Below, piece after piece: positions 1 to 10,858 of a DNA stretch of 64,000 nt (positions are counted from its first letter, which is position 1; each line of letters begins with the position of its first letter). The position numbers and the translations under genes are program-made. The notes beneath the pieces are model-generated. The model saw only the letters and a list, made by a program, of their open reading frames with translations, did not search any database and was not told where the DNA came from. The DNA lies in the NCBI GenBank assembly GCA_017311185.1, contig JAESUZ010002395.1, positions 186,001 to 250,000 on the forward strand, in the 5' to 3' direction. The DNA is from Proteles cristata cristata (lineage: Eukaryota > Chordata > Mammalia > Carnivora > Hyaenidae).

Positions 1-599
1 AAAATGAAATAAAATGCTATAGATTATGCAGTTCTTTAAATTTCCCCAGAAATGTTGAAAGAATGATTTTTAAAGACTATCTAAAAGAGACCCGAAATTT
101 TCATAGAGCCTCCCTCAAAGAAGCAGATGGATGCAAATTTGAGTGAAAGACATTCACCTGTTATGATAAGACATTTCACCTACAGAATGGGTGAAACTGG
201 CAAACATTACAAGTTCTCAATGAGTCAGTAGAAGGAGGAAGCAATGCCGAAGAAAATTTTCATTTTGAGCCACTATTTCCGACCTCTTTTGCCACTGATT
301 CTCTTGTTAAAAACTAGAAAGATGCAAACATGCATCAATGGGTGGACAGAAGGAATGCCTTTTGCTTCTGTAACATACCAACTTCTCTAGAAAGCTCTTT
401 TAAAGAGCAGAACAGCCAAAACAAAGGAGTAAATTGGCCAACAACTGAGTATGCACATTCCACAAATAGGACCATTCGCTTCTAGAGTTAATGAAAGCAG
501 TGTTGAGAAACTTAACTTCTTTCTGGAAATGAAGAACTAGTAAATAAGGTGTGTGTGGGGAGGCCAGGGCTGAACATGCAGGTTCACTGTGTTCTGATT
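1..599. other. Unassigned unique sequence
   Basis: AT-rich sequence with no recognisable gene or repeat family. No open frame here has a domain or composition that looks coding. Confidence 0.5.
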
Positions 600-614
600 C
601 ACCTAAGATTTGTA

Positions 615-817
615 ATTTTTTTTAAGTTTATTTATTTATTTAGAGAGAGAGTGTGTGTGAACTGGGGAGGGGCAGAAAGAGAGGGAGAAAGAAAATCCCA
701 AGCAGGCTCCACGCTCCACACAGAGCCTGACATAGGGCTCCATCCCACAGACTCTGAGATCATGACCTGAGTGGAAATTAAGAGTCTGACGCTAAACTGA
801 ATAAGCCACCCAGGCGC
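615..817 (-). mobile_element. tRNA-derived carnivore SINE (SINEC_Fc type), minus strand
   Basis: Full-length minus copy. It begins with a T-rich tail complement (AAGTTTATTTATTTATTT), passes a GA-rich block, and ends with GAGATCATGACCTGAG and AGCCACCCAGGCGCC, the complement of the tRNA-like head. Flanking CACCTAAGAT(T/A)TGTA at 600-614 and 818-832 is a 15-bp target duplication with one mismatch. This family is Pol III-type and is mobilised by L1 proteins (family knowledge). Confidence 0.92.
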
Positions 818-908
818 CACCTAAGATATGTATTTAAAAAATCAAAAATATTTTGTTTATGGGGAGGTACACTGTGGATAGAAAGGGGAGAAAAGAGGTG
901 CATTTCTT

Positions 909-2825
909 TTATCTATTTATTTATTTATAATTTACATCCAAGTTGGTTAGCATATAGTGTAATAATGATTTCAGGAGTAGATTTTAGTAACTTATCCCCT
1001 GCATATAACACCCCAGTGCTCATGCCCCTTAGTCCACCCCACCCCCACAGCCCTCCAGCAACCCTCAGTTTGTGCTCTGTATTTAAGAGTCTCTTATGTT
1101 TAGTCCCTCTTCCTGTTTTTATATTATGTATGATTCCCTTCTCTTATGTTCATCTGTTTTGTATCTTAGATTCCACATATAAGTGCAGTCATATGATACT
1201 TGTTTTCCTCTGACTGACTTATTTCCCTTAGCATAATACCCTCTAGTTCCATCCACATTGTTGCAAATGGGAAGATTTCATTCTTTTTGATTGCCAAGTA
1301 ATATTCCATTATATATATACCACATCTTCTTTATCCATTCATCTGGCAATGGACATTTGGGCTCTTTCCCTACATTGTCTATTGTCGATAGCGCTGCTAT
1401 AAACCTTGGGGTGCATGTGCCCCTTCGAAACAGCACACCTGTATCTCTTAGATAAATACCTAGTAATGCAATTGCTGGGCTGTAGGGTAGTTTTATTTTT
1501 AGCTTTTTGAGGAAGCTTCATACTGTTTTCTAGAGTGACTGCACCAGTTTTCATTCCTACCAACAGTGCAAAAGAGATCCTCTTTCTCTGCATCCTCGCC
1601 AACATCTGTTGTTGTCTGCGGTGTTAATGTTAGCCATTCTGACGGGTGTGAGGTGGTATCTCATTGTGGTTTTGATTTGTATTTCCCGGATGATGAGTGA
1701 TGTTGAACATTGTTTCATGTGTCAGTTGGCCATCTGGGATGTCTTCTTCGGAGAAGTGTCTATTCATGTCTTCTGCCCATTTCTTCACTGGATAATTTGT
1801 TTCTTGGATGTTGAGTGTGATAAGTTCTTTATAGATTTTGGATACTAACCCTTTATCTGATATGTCATTTGCAAATATCTTCTCCCATTCCATCAGTTGC
1901 CTTCTAGTTTTGCTAATTGTTTCCTAAACTGTGTAGAAGATTTTTACGTTGATGCGTTCCCAATAGTTCACTTTGCTTTTGTTTCCCTTGCCTCTGGAGA
2001 TCTGTTGAGCTAGAAGTTGCTGCAGCCAAGGTCAGAGAGGTTTTTGCCTGCTTTCTCCTTGAGAATTTTTATGACTCCCTGTCTTACATTTAGGTCTTGC
2101 ATCCATTTTGAGTTTATTTTTGTGTATGGTGTAACAAAGTGGTCCAGGTTCATTTTTCTGCATGTAGCTGTTCAGTTTTCCCAGCACCACTTGCTGAAGA
2201 GACTCTCTTTATTCCATTGGATATTCTTTCCCGCTTTGTCAAAGATGAGTTGGCCATATGTTTGTGGGTCCATTTCTGTGTTCTCTATTCTGTTCCACTG
2301 ATCTGAGTGTCTGTTCTTGTGCCACTACCATACTGTCTTGATAATTACAGCTTTGTATTATAGCTTGAAGTCTGGGATTGTGATGCCTCCAGCTTGGGTT
2401 TTTTTTTGTTTGTTTGTTTGTTTTTTGTTTTTTTCTTTTCAGGATTGCTTTGGCTATTTGGGGTCTTTTCTGGTTCCATACAAATTTTAGGATTCTTTGT
2501 TCTAGCTCTGTGAAGAATGCTGGTGTTATTTTGATAGAGATTGCACTGAATATGTAGATTGCATTGGGTAGTATTGACACTTTAACAATATTTGTTCTTC
2601 CAATTCAGGAACATAGAATATTTGTTCCTTTTGTGTGTGTCTTCTTCAATTTCTTTCATAAGCTTTCTATATTTTTCAGTGTATAGATTTTTCACCTCTT
2701 TGGTTAGGTTTATTTCTATGTATATTTTATGGGTTTTGGTACAATTGTAAATGGGATTGATTCCTTGATTTCTCTTTCTGTTGCTTCATTATTAGTGTAT
2801 AGAAATGCAACTGATTTCTATGCAT
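909..2825 (-). mobile_element. 5'-truncated carnivore L1, minus strand
   Basis: About 1.9 kb of L1 lying antisense to the plus strand: the 3' UTR is at the left end and the ORF2 C-terminal part at the right. The perfect 16-bp repeat AAGAGGTGCATTTCTT at 893-908 and 2826-2841 is the target-site duplication and fixes both ends. A T-rich run at the left is the poly(A) complement. The element stops inside ORF2, as expected for truncated target-primed reverse transcription. Perfect flanks suggest a fairly recent insertion. A T/G-rich expansion lies near 2400-2440. Confidence 0.92.
1630..2580 (-). pseudogene. L1 ORF2 C-terminal remnant
   Basis: Minus-strand frames inside the truncated L1 encode pieces of the ORF2 C-terminal region. 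One piece contains the characteristic [16 protein letters not shown] segment (1630-1893). Another contains [22 protein letters not shown] (2239-2580), given here only as a recognition motif in two parts: [12 protein letters not shown] and [10 protein letters not shown]. The pieces are in different frames and are broken by stops, and the 5' part with the endonuclease and reverse-transcriptase core is absent. It cannot make a functional protein. Confidence 0.85.
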
Positions 2826-2841
2826 AAGAGGTGCATTTCTT

Positions 2842-3225
2842 GAAACGACAGACCAGACCAAAAGCTGGGCAGACTGCTCAGTGAATCCTCCTGAGCAAGA
2901 ATCTGTAATGACATGATGACTTCTCCTCTGCCATCATCTAGAGGTTTCTCCTCTAAATACCTCTCTTTTTTTCCAGGATCCTTTACCTCAAAATATCTAA
3001 CCACTGCAGGGGCATAAGCCACTGTAAAAAATACATAAGCTGTTTCATTCTACTTGGAGGGACTCTATATATAGACAGGGATTGTGGAAGGAGTCTGCCA
3101 CAAGCCTGCAATTGTGGGTCCGTGCTATTGATGTTGGATAAATCTCTTGGGCGGTCTATTCCGTGCCAAGCCTTGGGCTAAATTAGCCACTTCAGCACGC
3201 TCAGAGTGGCATTCTGAAGAGGACA
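2842..3225. other. Unassigned unique sequence
   Basis: No gene or repeat recognised between the L1 target duplication and the MIR. Confidence 0.4.
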
Positions 3226-3400
3226 GTGTACTAGTTCTGCAGTTAGATGGCTGCAGATTTAAATCCTGGCTCCATCCTTTCCCTAGCTGTGACCTGGGAA
3301 GGTGGTTAGTGTCTCAGAGACTCAATTTTCTTATCTCTCAATCCAGGGTGCACACCTGCCTTTCAGCTTTGTGGTGCAGAGTAAGGATAGTGAGTGTCAA
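3226..3400 (+). repeat. MIR SINE, diverged
   Basis: Matches the MIR layout: GATTTAAATCCTGGCTCCA, then CTAGCTGTGACCTGGG, then a GTCTCAGAGACTCAATTTTC-like core. It is an ancient tRNA-derived mammalian SINE and is strongly diverged. Confidence 0.7.
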
Positions 3401-3635
3401 GTGTGGCAGAAACGGTGCTCCTGGATTTCACTTGCAGTCAGTGGATGGGGAGCCAAGGGACCCATGCCCCAGGTGAGTGGAGGAGGCTCAGTGCCTCTTA
3501 CATCTTTAAAGGTTGTGCATATATATGGTCTAAATATAAGATCGAAGAGGGCTGCCCATTCACATGGACCTTTGTGGAATCAAAAGATACCTTTTGCTGT
3601 GTTATGCTACTGAGATTTTAGACTTTTTCTATTCC

Positions 3636-3787
3636 AGCAACACCTGGGAACTGGTTGGAAATGCAAATTCTTAGGTCCCACCACTGGCCTGGCAACTCAG
3701 AAAATCTGAAAATGGAGCCCAGGACTCTGGTTTTAATGAGTCCCTCATGGGTGATTCCAGTGTGCTAGCAAGTTTGAGAAGCATTGG
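3636..3787 (+). repeat. MER5-like DNA transposon remnant
   Basis: Phrases typical of the non-autonomous hAT-Charlie element MER5: ACACCTGGGAACTGGTTGGA, AAATGCAAATTCTTAGGTCC and AAGTTTGAGAAGCATTGG, in the expected order. Confidence 0.65.
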
Positions 3788-5026
3788 CACAGACCAGCCT
3801 GACTAAACCAACCCCGCACCAAACAAACACTCAGCAGATAGGAGTTATGATTAGTTGCGACAAACTAGTTACTGCAACAAACTAGTTACTGCAACTACGT
3901 AAAAACAAGCTGGTTATATTTGTTGTTACAAAATACGCTGGTCATATTTTATAAATGTAATCTGATTCCCTGTTAATACCTGCTCTTTCTTCTACCTGGT
4001 AAATGCAGACACTGGGATTGTTAAGATGATCAAGAAACTGAGGATGTGGTAAATTTCGATGCTAAAGGCAAGTTTATGATTACAGTGAAATTGTATGTGA
4101 GACTCACTGGTGAAGTATGGAAATCAAATGCCCCAAATTTACAAATATTTCATAATCAATTATGCAACAAAGCCCCAGTTACCAAAGACTGGACCTCAAA
4201 AGAAAAGCTGCAGTTGTAAAATGTCTTTAGAATTATTGTCTAATTTACACAACAAAGTGAGAGTGTGTGTCTGTGTGTCTAGGATAACGAGGTTGCTCTT
4301 CTTGGATAGATTTCTTAAATTTAATTATAATGAGATTTACTACGATTTTGTCTGCTTGCCTCTTCTTTCTACATTAATGTCTGCTTAGATTTTAAATTCT
4401 GTTCTCCCCGACCAGTGCTTTAGGGGCCGTGATTCTCAAACATGAAAGTGCAGGCTCTCTGAGCTCAGGCTGAGGCACTAAAATATCATATGATGGCTTT
4501 GGAAAATTGTTAAATAGCCTGAAACCTTTCTATGACATTGTACAGAGCCTAAGGTTTTGATCGCAACATAATAGTGCCCTACTTATCATGGCTAGCCTCA
4601 TTAATTTGATGTGATGATCCATTTTTTTCTCCTCCAAGTGCTGCATAATGTATATTTATTTGTCTTAATTGAAGTCAATGAAAACAAATTTTTTCTCAAG
4701 AATTAGGTGGCATGCATGGAGTTTTCCTGGAAATCGGCAAAATCAGATCTGGAAGCCACTTTTCTAAGGATACCACAACTTGACCATTCTTAACGAGCAT
4801 GCACAAGAGGAGAAAGAACAATGGAATGTTCCCGTCAAGGACTTTTCCCTTTAAGACTGAGAGAACAATTGTGCACTCGTATTTGGAATGTTCCACACTA
4901 GTGAGACTCAGAATTTGTCTATTTTGTCTGTGCTAAGGAATTTCGTCTTTTATGAAGTACCAGACCATCACTGCCTGCCAGTAATTGCCATCGTTATTCT
5001 CAAAACCTTGGATGGAATTCTCAATG
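3788..5026. other. Unassigned unique sequence with a short internal duplication
   Basis: Mostly AT-rich unique sequence. Around 3857-3896 the phrase ACAAACTAGTTACTGCA occurs twice in tandem (unit about 18 bp). No coding region is recognised. Confidence 0.45.
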
Positions 5027-5040
5027 AACAAATACATTTT

Positions 5041-5206
5041 TTAAAGTTTTTATTGATTTATTTTGAGAGACATAGATGGAGGGTGCACACAAGTGGGGGA
5101 GGGGCAGAGACAAAGAATCCCAAGTGGCGTCACCAGCACAGAGCACGATTCAGGGCTCAAACTCGGGAACCGTGAGGTCAGAGTCAGGTGCTTAACCAAC
5201 TGAGCC
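5041..5206 (-). mobile_element. SINEC_Fc-type SINE, minus strand
   Basis: Tail complement TTAAAGTTTTTATTG on the left, tRNA-head complement GCTTAACCAACTGAGCC on the right. Target duplication AACAAATA(C/G)ATTTT at 5027-5040 and 5207-5220. The outermost head bases are missing. Confidence 0.88.
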
Positions 5207-5289
5207 AACAAATAGATTTTTATAATCTCTGTCCCTTCCTCACATTTACTCACCTTGGAATTTCCTATCACCTGCGTTCATTGTTCATT

Positions 5290-5690
5290 TAAGAAACATT
5301 TATTTTTTTCTCATTTTATTTTTCTGTTTCATCTTATTTCCCATGCTCATCCCTCCCTTCTAGAAGCAGCAGCTCTAATATGTTACTGTATTCCTTTTTG
5401 TTTACATTCTTGAAAAACTTCTACTCTGCATGCATATATTTAAATTTTTTTAAAAATAGCATTGTGTTATACATCCAACTTCCTTTCATACTGCTTTCAC
5501 TCAGTAGTATGTTTTGAGATATAGCCATAGTGCCATGGGTACAACCAGTCCACTATTTCTAATTCTTGGAGATTAATGATGGACACTTTTTTTAGCTATG
5601 AGGTTTAAAGGGTCAAATGATAAACTTCATGGCTCCTATTTCTACAGAGCTTACATCTCATTGGGAAAATACACATTAAACAAGTAACCA
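5290..5690 (-). repeat. Probable ancient L1 fragment, minus strand
   Basis: Contains the antisense-L1-like phrase TCACTCAGTAGTATGTTTTG followed by a GATATAGCCATAGTGCCATG-like segment, as in old mammalian L1 3' regions. It is strongly diverged and its boundaries are approximate. Confidence 0.45.
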
Positions 5691-6387
5691 CACGCAGTCA
5701 AGTGTTTGTCACTCACTTTTTCCATAAATACTTACTGAGTGCCTTCCATATACTACAAAACACTGGGGATAAAGTAGAGACTGAGACAGAAGAGATTCTT
5801 GCCCTCATGAGGCTTACAGTCCAGAGGATTGGCCAAGTCCTGAAGATCATAGTCAGGATTTAAGGTCAATGGCAAATGATTACATGGTTTTCTGCAACAG
5901 AATGCGATCACATGATATGATAATTTTAGTCTAGATGCCATTGGAATAGTGGAGGAGAGGAGAACAAAACAGGGTTCAGGGGAACCAGTTAGAAAGCTGT
6001 GCAATGAAACGGCTTAGAATGGATAGTGCCTTCAGTGGGGCTGGTGGTAGTGGAACAGAAGAGAAAGAAGACGCTGATGTCTCACACACTGGAGAAAGAA
6101 TGGGCAAGATGTGCTGCTCTACTAACTGTGAGGGGTGTGGAGGAATCAGTAAGTGTCCCTGGGATTCTGGTTTGAAAACTGAGAGGGAGACGACAGAGGG
6201 TATGTTGAGTCTGGGGAGAAAAGACAAGTCCCGTCTGGGTCAGGATGCTTAGGCAGCTCTACAAGGTAGCCAACAGGCAGGCGAGTCTATGAATCTGAGG
6301 CTCAGAGAAGAGCTGTTGACTGAAGATGTATTCAAGAGTCATTACCGTAGGAATGGTCTTTAAAATCATGTATGAGGCAGGGGGCAT
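5691..6387 (+). repeat. Ancient interspersed repeat, family not assigned
   Basis: Contains the repeat-like phrase series AAATACTTACTGAGTGCC, ACACTGGGGATAAAGTAGAG and CTCATGAGGCTTACAGTCC. Similar phrases recur at 16490-17740, 20720-21260 and 40800-41680. I recognise the class as a common diverged mammalian repeat but cannot name the family. Confidence 0.45.
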
Positions 6388-6500
6388 GGTGGTGCCTGAG
6401 TGGCTCAGTCAGTTAGATGTCTGACTCTTGGTTTCAGTACAGGTCATGATCTTGGGGTTCATGGGTTCAAGCCCAGCATCAGGCTCCACGCAAGCAGCAG
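6388..6500 (+). mobile_element. SINEC-type SINE, 3' part lost
   Basis: The head GGTGCCTGAGTGGCTCAGTC and the GGTCATGATCTTGGGGTTCA region are present. After the CAGGCTCCACGC region the CT-rich block and tail are absent, so the copy is truncated or heavily diverged. Confidence 0.75.
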
Positions 6501-7283
6501 GGCAGGGGTGGGCTCCTGGTGAGAAGAGAGTCCTCCCCGTTGACAGCACCCATTCCATGCAGTTCTCTGCAAGCTATTCACTGACAGAGTAAGAAAAGAG
6601 GAGGAGTCAGTTTGACAGCTCTGTTCCAATGGGTTTCACAATGAGCAGAAGCAAAGAGGCCTAACTTCTTAAAAAGTAATTTGTTCAAGGGTCAATGTCA
6701 AAGAAACTAGGCCTCAAAACAAGAAGATATCTGTAGAATCTGGCACAGAAGCTGATTTTCTATTGTCACACGGCAAATCTGGGTTGGAAGAAGGCTGTCT
6801 GGTGGGAGAAAATTACTCTCTATCTGGGAAGAGCCCGTAACAGGCTTTGACAGAAACTCAGGGAGACTGTGCTGCCTTTTTTTGTGTTTATCAAAAAACT
6901 GAAATCTCCCTCCTTTTTTCCAGCTTAAGGAGGCATACAGAGCAGAAGACAGATTCTCCAGGATATAGTAAATTCAGGAGTGTCAGAATAAGTAGGGAGA
7001 AATGACCAACCAAATGGATCAAGGTGAGAAGACACACTAACACCTTCCAGCATCTAGGTGGGCACAGGCCCGGTCAATCTCCCCCTAAGATCTCACCTAT
7101 GAGTCTGAGTGGACCAGTTTAATGAATTTCTACTTAGGCCCAGGGAAAGACTACACACAAATTAAATAGTATTTAATAACAGTTAAAGGATAGGACCACA
7201 TAAATCTAAATATATTTACTTCTTTAAATCTTAGACTAAAAAGCACAAGTGTTAAATTTTCCTGGTCATGGTATTTATAGTGT
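6501..7283. other. Unassigned unique sequence
   Basis: Nothing recognisable; no convincing open frame or repeat. Confidence 0.4.
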
Positions 7284-7476
7284 TTTCTTTTTTCTTTTAT
7301 AGAGAGTGCACACGTGAGCAGGAAAGAAAGGCAAAGGGGGAGGGAGAAAGAATCTTAAGCAGACTCCACACTCAGCATGAAACGCAACAGGGGGCTCGAT
7401 CCCACAACCCTGGGATCATGACCTGAGCCAAAAAGCAACAGTCAGACGCTCAACTGACTGAGTCACTCAGACACCT
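7284..7476 (-). mobile_element. Older carnivore tRNA-derived SINE, minus strand
   Basis: GA-rich block, then GGGGGCTCGATCCCACAACC, GGGATCATGACCTGAGCC and CTGACTGAGTCACTCAGACA. The GGGCTCGATCCCA and CCCTGGGATCATG phrases resemble the caniform-shared SINEC type more than the cat-specific one, suggesting an older copy. Confidence 0.8.
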
Positions 7477-7898
7477 GTGTTTTGGCACTTTCTGAGATGA
7501 CTGTTTATAATACATAGTAATTAATTAATCAAATCACATCCTCTGTTTCATTTTTCAAGTCTTCACATCATGGAGAAGTGTAAGGAATTGGGCCACAAAG
7601 CCAGGACCAAGAGGTCAACATTGACACGGTAAACAGGGCAGCCCAGAGGGGAGAAGACGTCTGTATAGGGTTAGACTCTCAACCCCAAGCTTATAAAATG
7701 CCATCACAGGTGGTAAAGAAGGGCAGTATGTTACATGCAAAGAAAGCTAACTTGGGAACTAACCTTTTACCATTGGCCTGCCCCTAACATATGGCATGAC
7801 TCTGGGCAGTTTGCAAAACTCCCCAAAGTTCATTCCACCTGCAAAGTACTCATTGGCGCTCAAGAATTTTTAAGGTCTTAGATCCTAGTTTTAAAATC
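7477..7898. other. Unassigned unique sequence
   Basis: No recognisable gene or repeat. Confidence 0.4.
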
Positions 7899-7908
7899 TC
7901 TTGATCTG

Positions 7909-8078
7909 GGGCACCTGGGTGGCTCAGTCGGTTAAGTGTCCGACTTCAGCTCAGGTCATGATCTCACGGTTTGTGGGTTTGGGCCCTGTGTCGGGCTCTG
8001 TGCTGACAGCTAGCTCAGAGCCTGGAGGCTGCTTCAGATTCTGTGTCTCCCTCTCTCTCTGACCCTCCCCTGCTCACG

Positions 8079-8113
<35 letters not shown>

Positions 8114-8141
8114 AAATAAATAAAACATTAAAAATTTTTCT
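7909..8141 (+). mobile_element. SINEC_Fc-type SINE, full length
   Basis: Head GGGGCACCTGGGTGGCTCAG, B-box region, duplicated GCTAGCTCAGAGCC, a (CT)n run at about 8080-8112, and tail AAATAAATAAAACATT. Target duplication TCTTGATCTG at 7899-7908 and 8142-8151. Confidence 0.93.
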
Positions 8142-8227
8142 TCTTGATCTGATGTATTATTAGGGATTAGTCTGGTTCCAAGTGACAGAAGCAGTCCTCA
8201 AAATGTCTGAAATAAAAGGGGGAAGGA

Positions 8228-8440
8228 GGGGCGCCTGAGTGGCTCAGTTGGTTGAACGTCTGACTTCCACTCAGGTCGTCGTGATTTCACGGTTCAGGAG
8301 TCAAGCCCCACCTCAGGCTCTTTGCTGTCAGTGTCAGGGCCTATTTCAGATCTCCTGTCCCGCTCTCTCTCTGCCCCTTCCCTGCTGGATCTCTCACTGT
8401 TAATCTCTCTCTCTAAAAACAAAGAAATAACTTTAAAAAA
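8228..8440 (+). mobile_element. SINEC_Fc-type SINE, diverged
   Basis: Head GGGGCGCCTGAGTGGCTCAG, CT-rich middle, A-rich tail near 8410-8440. The B-box region carries a GTCGTCGTGATTTCACGGTT variant. Confidence 0.85.
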
Positions 8441-8600
8441 AGTGGGGGAGAGGGATGAAATCGATAGGTTTGTACAACTGCAAAGTTATAAGCAGCCCAC
8501 AAAACCCCTCCTGAGAAATGGGGAAAGGGACTCTTGAGGGAGCATGCAGCTTGGCAAGAGATGGAAGACTCTGTGTGAAACAAACCACAACAGAACACAT

Positions 8601-8812
8601 CTCTTCTTCTGGATAGATGCAGCCTTGCTCCCCAATGCACCAAATGGATTTCAGCCCTACTTGCCCCTTTGGCTGGGAACCCTCTACAGTTCACAAATTG
8701 GTCAATCTCTTCCTCTGGATAGATGCAGCCTTGCTCCCCAATGCACCAAATGGATTTCAGCCCTACTTGCCCCTTTGGCTGGGAACCCTCTACAGTTCAC
8801 AAATTGGTCAAT
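8601..8812 (+). repeat. 106-bp tandem duplication, two copies
   Basis: Copy 1 is 8601-8706 and copy 2 is 8707-8812. Every base matches except one near the start (CTCTTCTTCT versus CTCTTCCTCT). The unit includes GGATAGATGCAGCCTTGCTC, so the offset can be checked at 8611 and 8717. The unit is not a repeat family I recognise. Confidence 0.95.
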
Positions 8813-8936
8813 TCTATACAGTGGCCCTGAATCCGAGGGTAATCAAGCCCAGCTGGGTCCATGGACTCAAATATGATCACCAGGACTTAGGATCACTCTT
8901 TCTCCTGACTCTGCTGGTCTTCGTTGACTGCATTCA

Positions 8937-8970
8937 TGTGTGTGTGTGTGGGGGGGGGGGAGGTGGTGGT
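8937..8970 (+). repeat. GT then G-rich simple repeat
   Basis: Short (TG)n run followed by 11 Gs and GGTGGTGGTG. Confidence 0.9.
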
Positions 8971-9124
8971 GAAGGGGTCTGTAGCGCTCAATCAGCTGAC
9001 TGAGTAGTCTTGGAAGAGCTGAGGAACCACCCCCTGAAGTTTTTACATTAGCAAAAACCCTGAAATTATATTCACTAATGCCCACGAGGCTGCGGTAAAA
9101 CTGGTATATTTGTATTTGTGCGTA

Positions 9125-9765
9125 TCTAGGGCTCTGTCAATTGGCAGATGTCTTTGGAAAGCTATTGGGCAATTTTGACCAATAGGAATATAAACATGTG
9201 ACCCTTAGGAATACCCCTGAGTACTTATCCTAGGGAACTAACCCAAACTTAGATTTTCCCTAGAGAACTCACTCAAACTTAGGAGTTCACGTGCATGAGA
9301 ATGTTTATTCAACATTGTCTATATGCTAACAAGTTGGAAATGGACAGATGCCAACCGCAGAGGAATAGGTAGGTGAATTACAACACAACAACAGAATGAA
9401 CTGAGTGGCCATTATAATGACAACTGTGGGAGCACCTAGCTGGCTCAGTTGGAGGAGTGTGTGACTCTTGATTTCAGGGTCATGAGTTTAATCCCCAAGT
9501 TGGGTGGAGAGACTACTTAAATAAATAAACTTTAAAACAAACAGACAGACAACCTTGAAGAGTCTATACAACCAGGATGCTAAGTGAAAGAAGGTATGGA
9601 CAAAGTTACGTACGTACGACTGTAAGCATACAGAGATGAAGCCTAGGAAGGGACACCTAAAAATGGAAATGATGTCTGTGCTTACAGTGAAGAAGTAATA
9701 AGGAAGCTGTTTCATCTTTGAATTTCTTGGCAATCTTGGTACAACGGTGTTTTAGAATAAATAGA
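9125..9765 (+). repeat. Ancient L1 3'-end remnant, split by a SINE
   Basis: Diverged sequence with the order of old L1 3' UTRs: a small-gap phrase GGGCAATTTTGACCAATAGG, CTTATCCTAGGGAACTAAC, GAATGTTTATTCAACATTG, then GGCCATTATAATGACA; after a SINE it continues with GATGCTAAGTGAAAGAAGG. Family assignment is by resemblance only. Confidence 0.55.
9428..9537 (+). mobile_element. Short older SINE inserted in the L1 remnant
   Basis: Head AGCACCTAGCTGGCTCAG and GGGTCATGAGTTTAATCCCC, then directly an AAATAAATAAACTTTAAAA tail with no CT-rich block. This shorter tRNA-type layout is older than the SINEC_Fc copies. Confidence 0.7.
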
Positions 9766-9805
9766 AACTAGTGAGAAAATTCGACGATTTAAGAATGACT
9801 GTCTT

Positions 9806-9967
9806 GGGGTGCCTGGGTGGCTCAGTCAGTTAAGCATCCAACCCTTGGTTCAGCTCAGGTTATAATCTCACGGTTCATGAGCTCGAGCCCCGTGTCAGGT
9901 TCCACAATGACATGGAGCCCATTTAGGATTCTCTTTCTCCCCACTTCCTCTCTCCCACTCATGCATG

Positions 9968-10006
<39 letters not shown>

Positions 10007-10036
10007 CTCTCAAAAAAAAAACCAAAAAACAATTAA
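9806..10036 (+). mobile_element. SINEC_Fc-type SINE, full length
   Basis: Head GGGGTGCCTGGGTGGCTCAG, a (CT)n run at about 9968-10002, and an A-rich tail. The tail meets the tail of the next, minus-strand SINE, making a tail-to-tail pair. Confidence 0.92.
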
Positions 10037-10222
10037 ACTTTAAAAAAAATGTAGAGAGAGTATGCGAGCAGGGTAGGGGCAGAGAGAGAGGGAGACAGAG
10101 GATCCAAAAAAGGCTCTGCTCTGTCAGCACAGAGCCCAATGTGGGGCTCAAACACATAAACTGTGAGATCATGACCTGAGCTGAAGTCAGATGCTCAATT
10201 GACTGAGCCACCCAGGTGACCC
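10037..10222 (-). mobile_element. SINEC_Fc-type SINE, minus strand
   Basis: Begins TTTAAAAAAAATGTAGAGAG and ends GACTGAGCCACCCAGGTGAC. With the preceding plus copy it forms an inverted repeat with arms of about 180-200 bp and almost no spacer. Confidence 0.92.
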
Positions 10223-10239
10223 AAAGCCCCAAGGCTAAA

Positions 10240-10419
10240 GCTTAGGCTGCCATCACAAAATACCCCAAGCCTGGGGGCTTCAAACACAGACATTTATTTT
10301 TCTCACAGTTCCGGAGGCCAGAAGTGCAAGATCAAGTTCCCGCAGGGTTCGGTTCTGGTGAGGACTGTCTCTGTGGCCTGTAGATGGCTGCCTTCTTACT
10401 GTGTCCTCACAGGGTAGTA

Positions 10420-10453
<34 letters not shown>

Positions 10454-10625
10454 CAGAGAGAGAGCAAGCTCTCTGGCGTCACTTCCTACAAGGGTGCTAA
10501 TATCCTCAGAGGTACCCTGCCCTCATGACTTCATCTCATTACTTACTCACCCAAACCTGGAGGGTCAGTGCTCCAACACAAGAACTTTAAAGGACATACA
10601 CATTCAGTTCATAACAAGAGTCCCT
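10240..10625 (-). repeat. MaLR-like LTR or similar ancient repeat, minus strand
   Basis: Typical phrases: TTAGGCTGCCATCACAAAAT, CATTTATTTTTCTCACAGTT, TAGATGGCTGCCTTCTTACTG, TGTGTCCTCACAGGG, and CATTCAGTTCATAACAAGAG. The same family in plus orientation appears at 15228-15835. A (GA)n tract sits inside it. I recognise the repeat class but am unsure of the name. Confidence 0.6.
10420..10464 (+). repeat. (GA)n microsatellite
   Basis: AG dinucleotide repeat of about 45 bp with interruptions, lying where related repeats elsewhere carry a shorter GA tract. Confidence 0.92.
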
Positions 10626-10858
10626 TCCTTCCCCAACCTAGATGCTTCTTCCCCAGTTAGAACCCTGTGATCAGTTCTCAGGTACAGAAATATACTCAGA
10701 CTTTTCCCTTTTAAAGAAAAAAAAAAACCCTATAGATTTTATGAGGTTTATTCTGTGCAGTTTTTGAAATCTTCCTGAGTGTATACCTCTTCAAGTTCTT
10801 TTATTTTTTTTTTTAAATAAAATATGCCGTGGTGAGTTTTCAGAGTGTCTATTATTTT

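Noticed and set aside
3460..3490. CCCAGGTGAGTGG as a splice donor near 3469
   Set aside because: A good consensus donor, but it lies just past a diverged MIR in a region with no exon-like frame or promoter; an isolated match is expected by chance.
8617..9003. 128-codon plus-strand frame over the tandem duplication
   Set aside because: The translation simply repeats with the 106-bp duplication and ends in a G-rich simple repeat; 106 is not a multiple of three, so copies are read in different frames.
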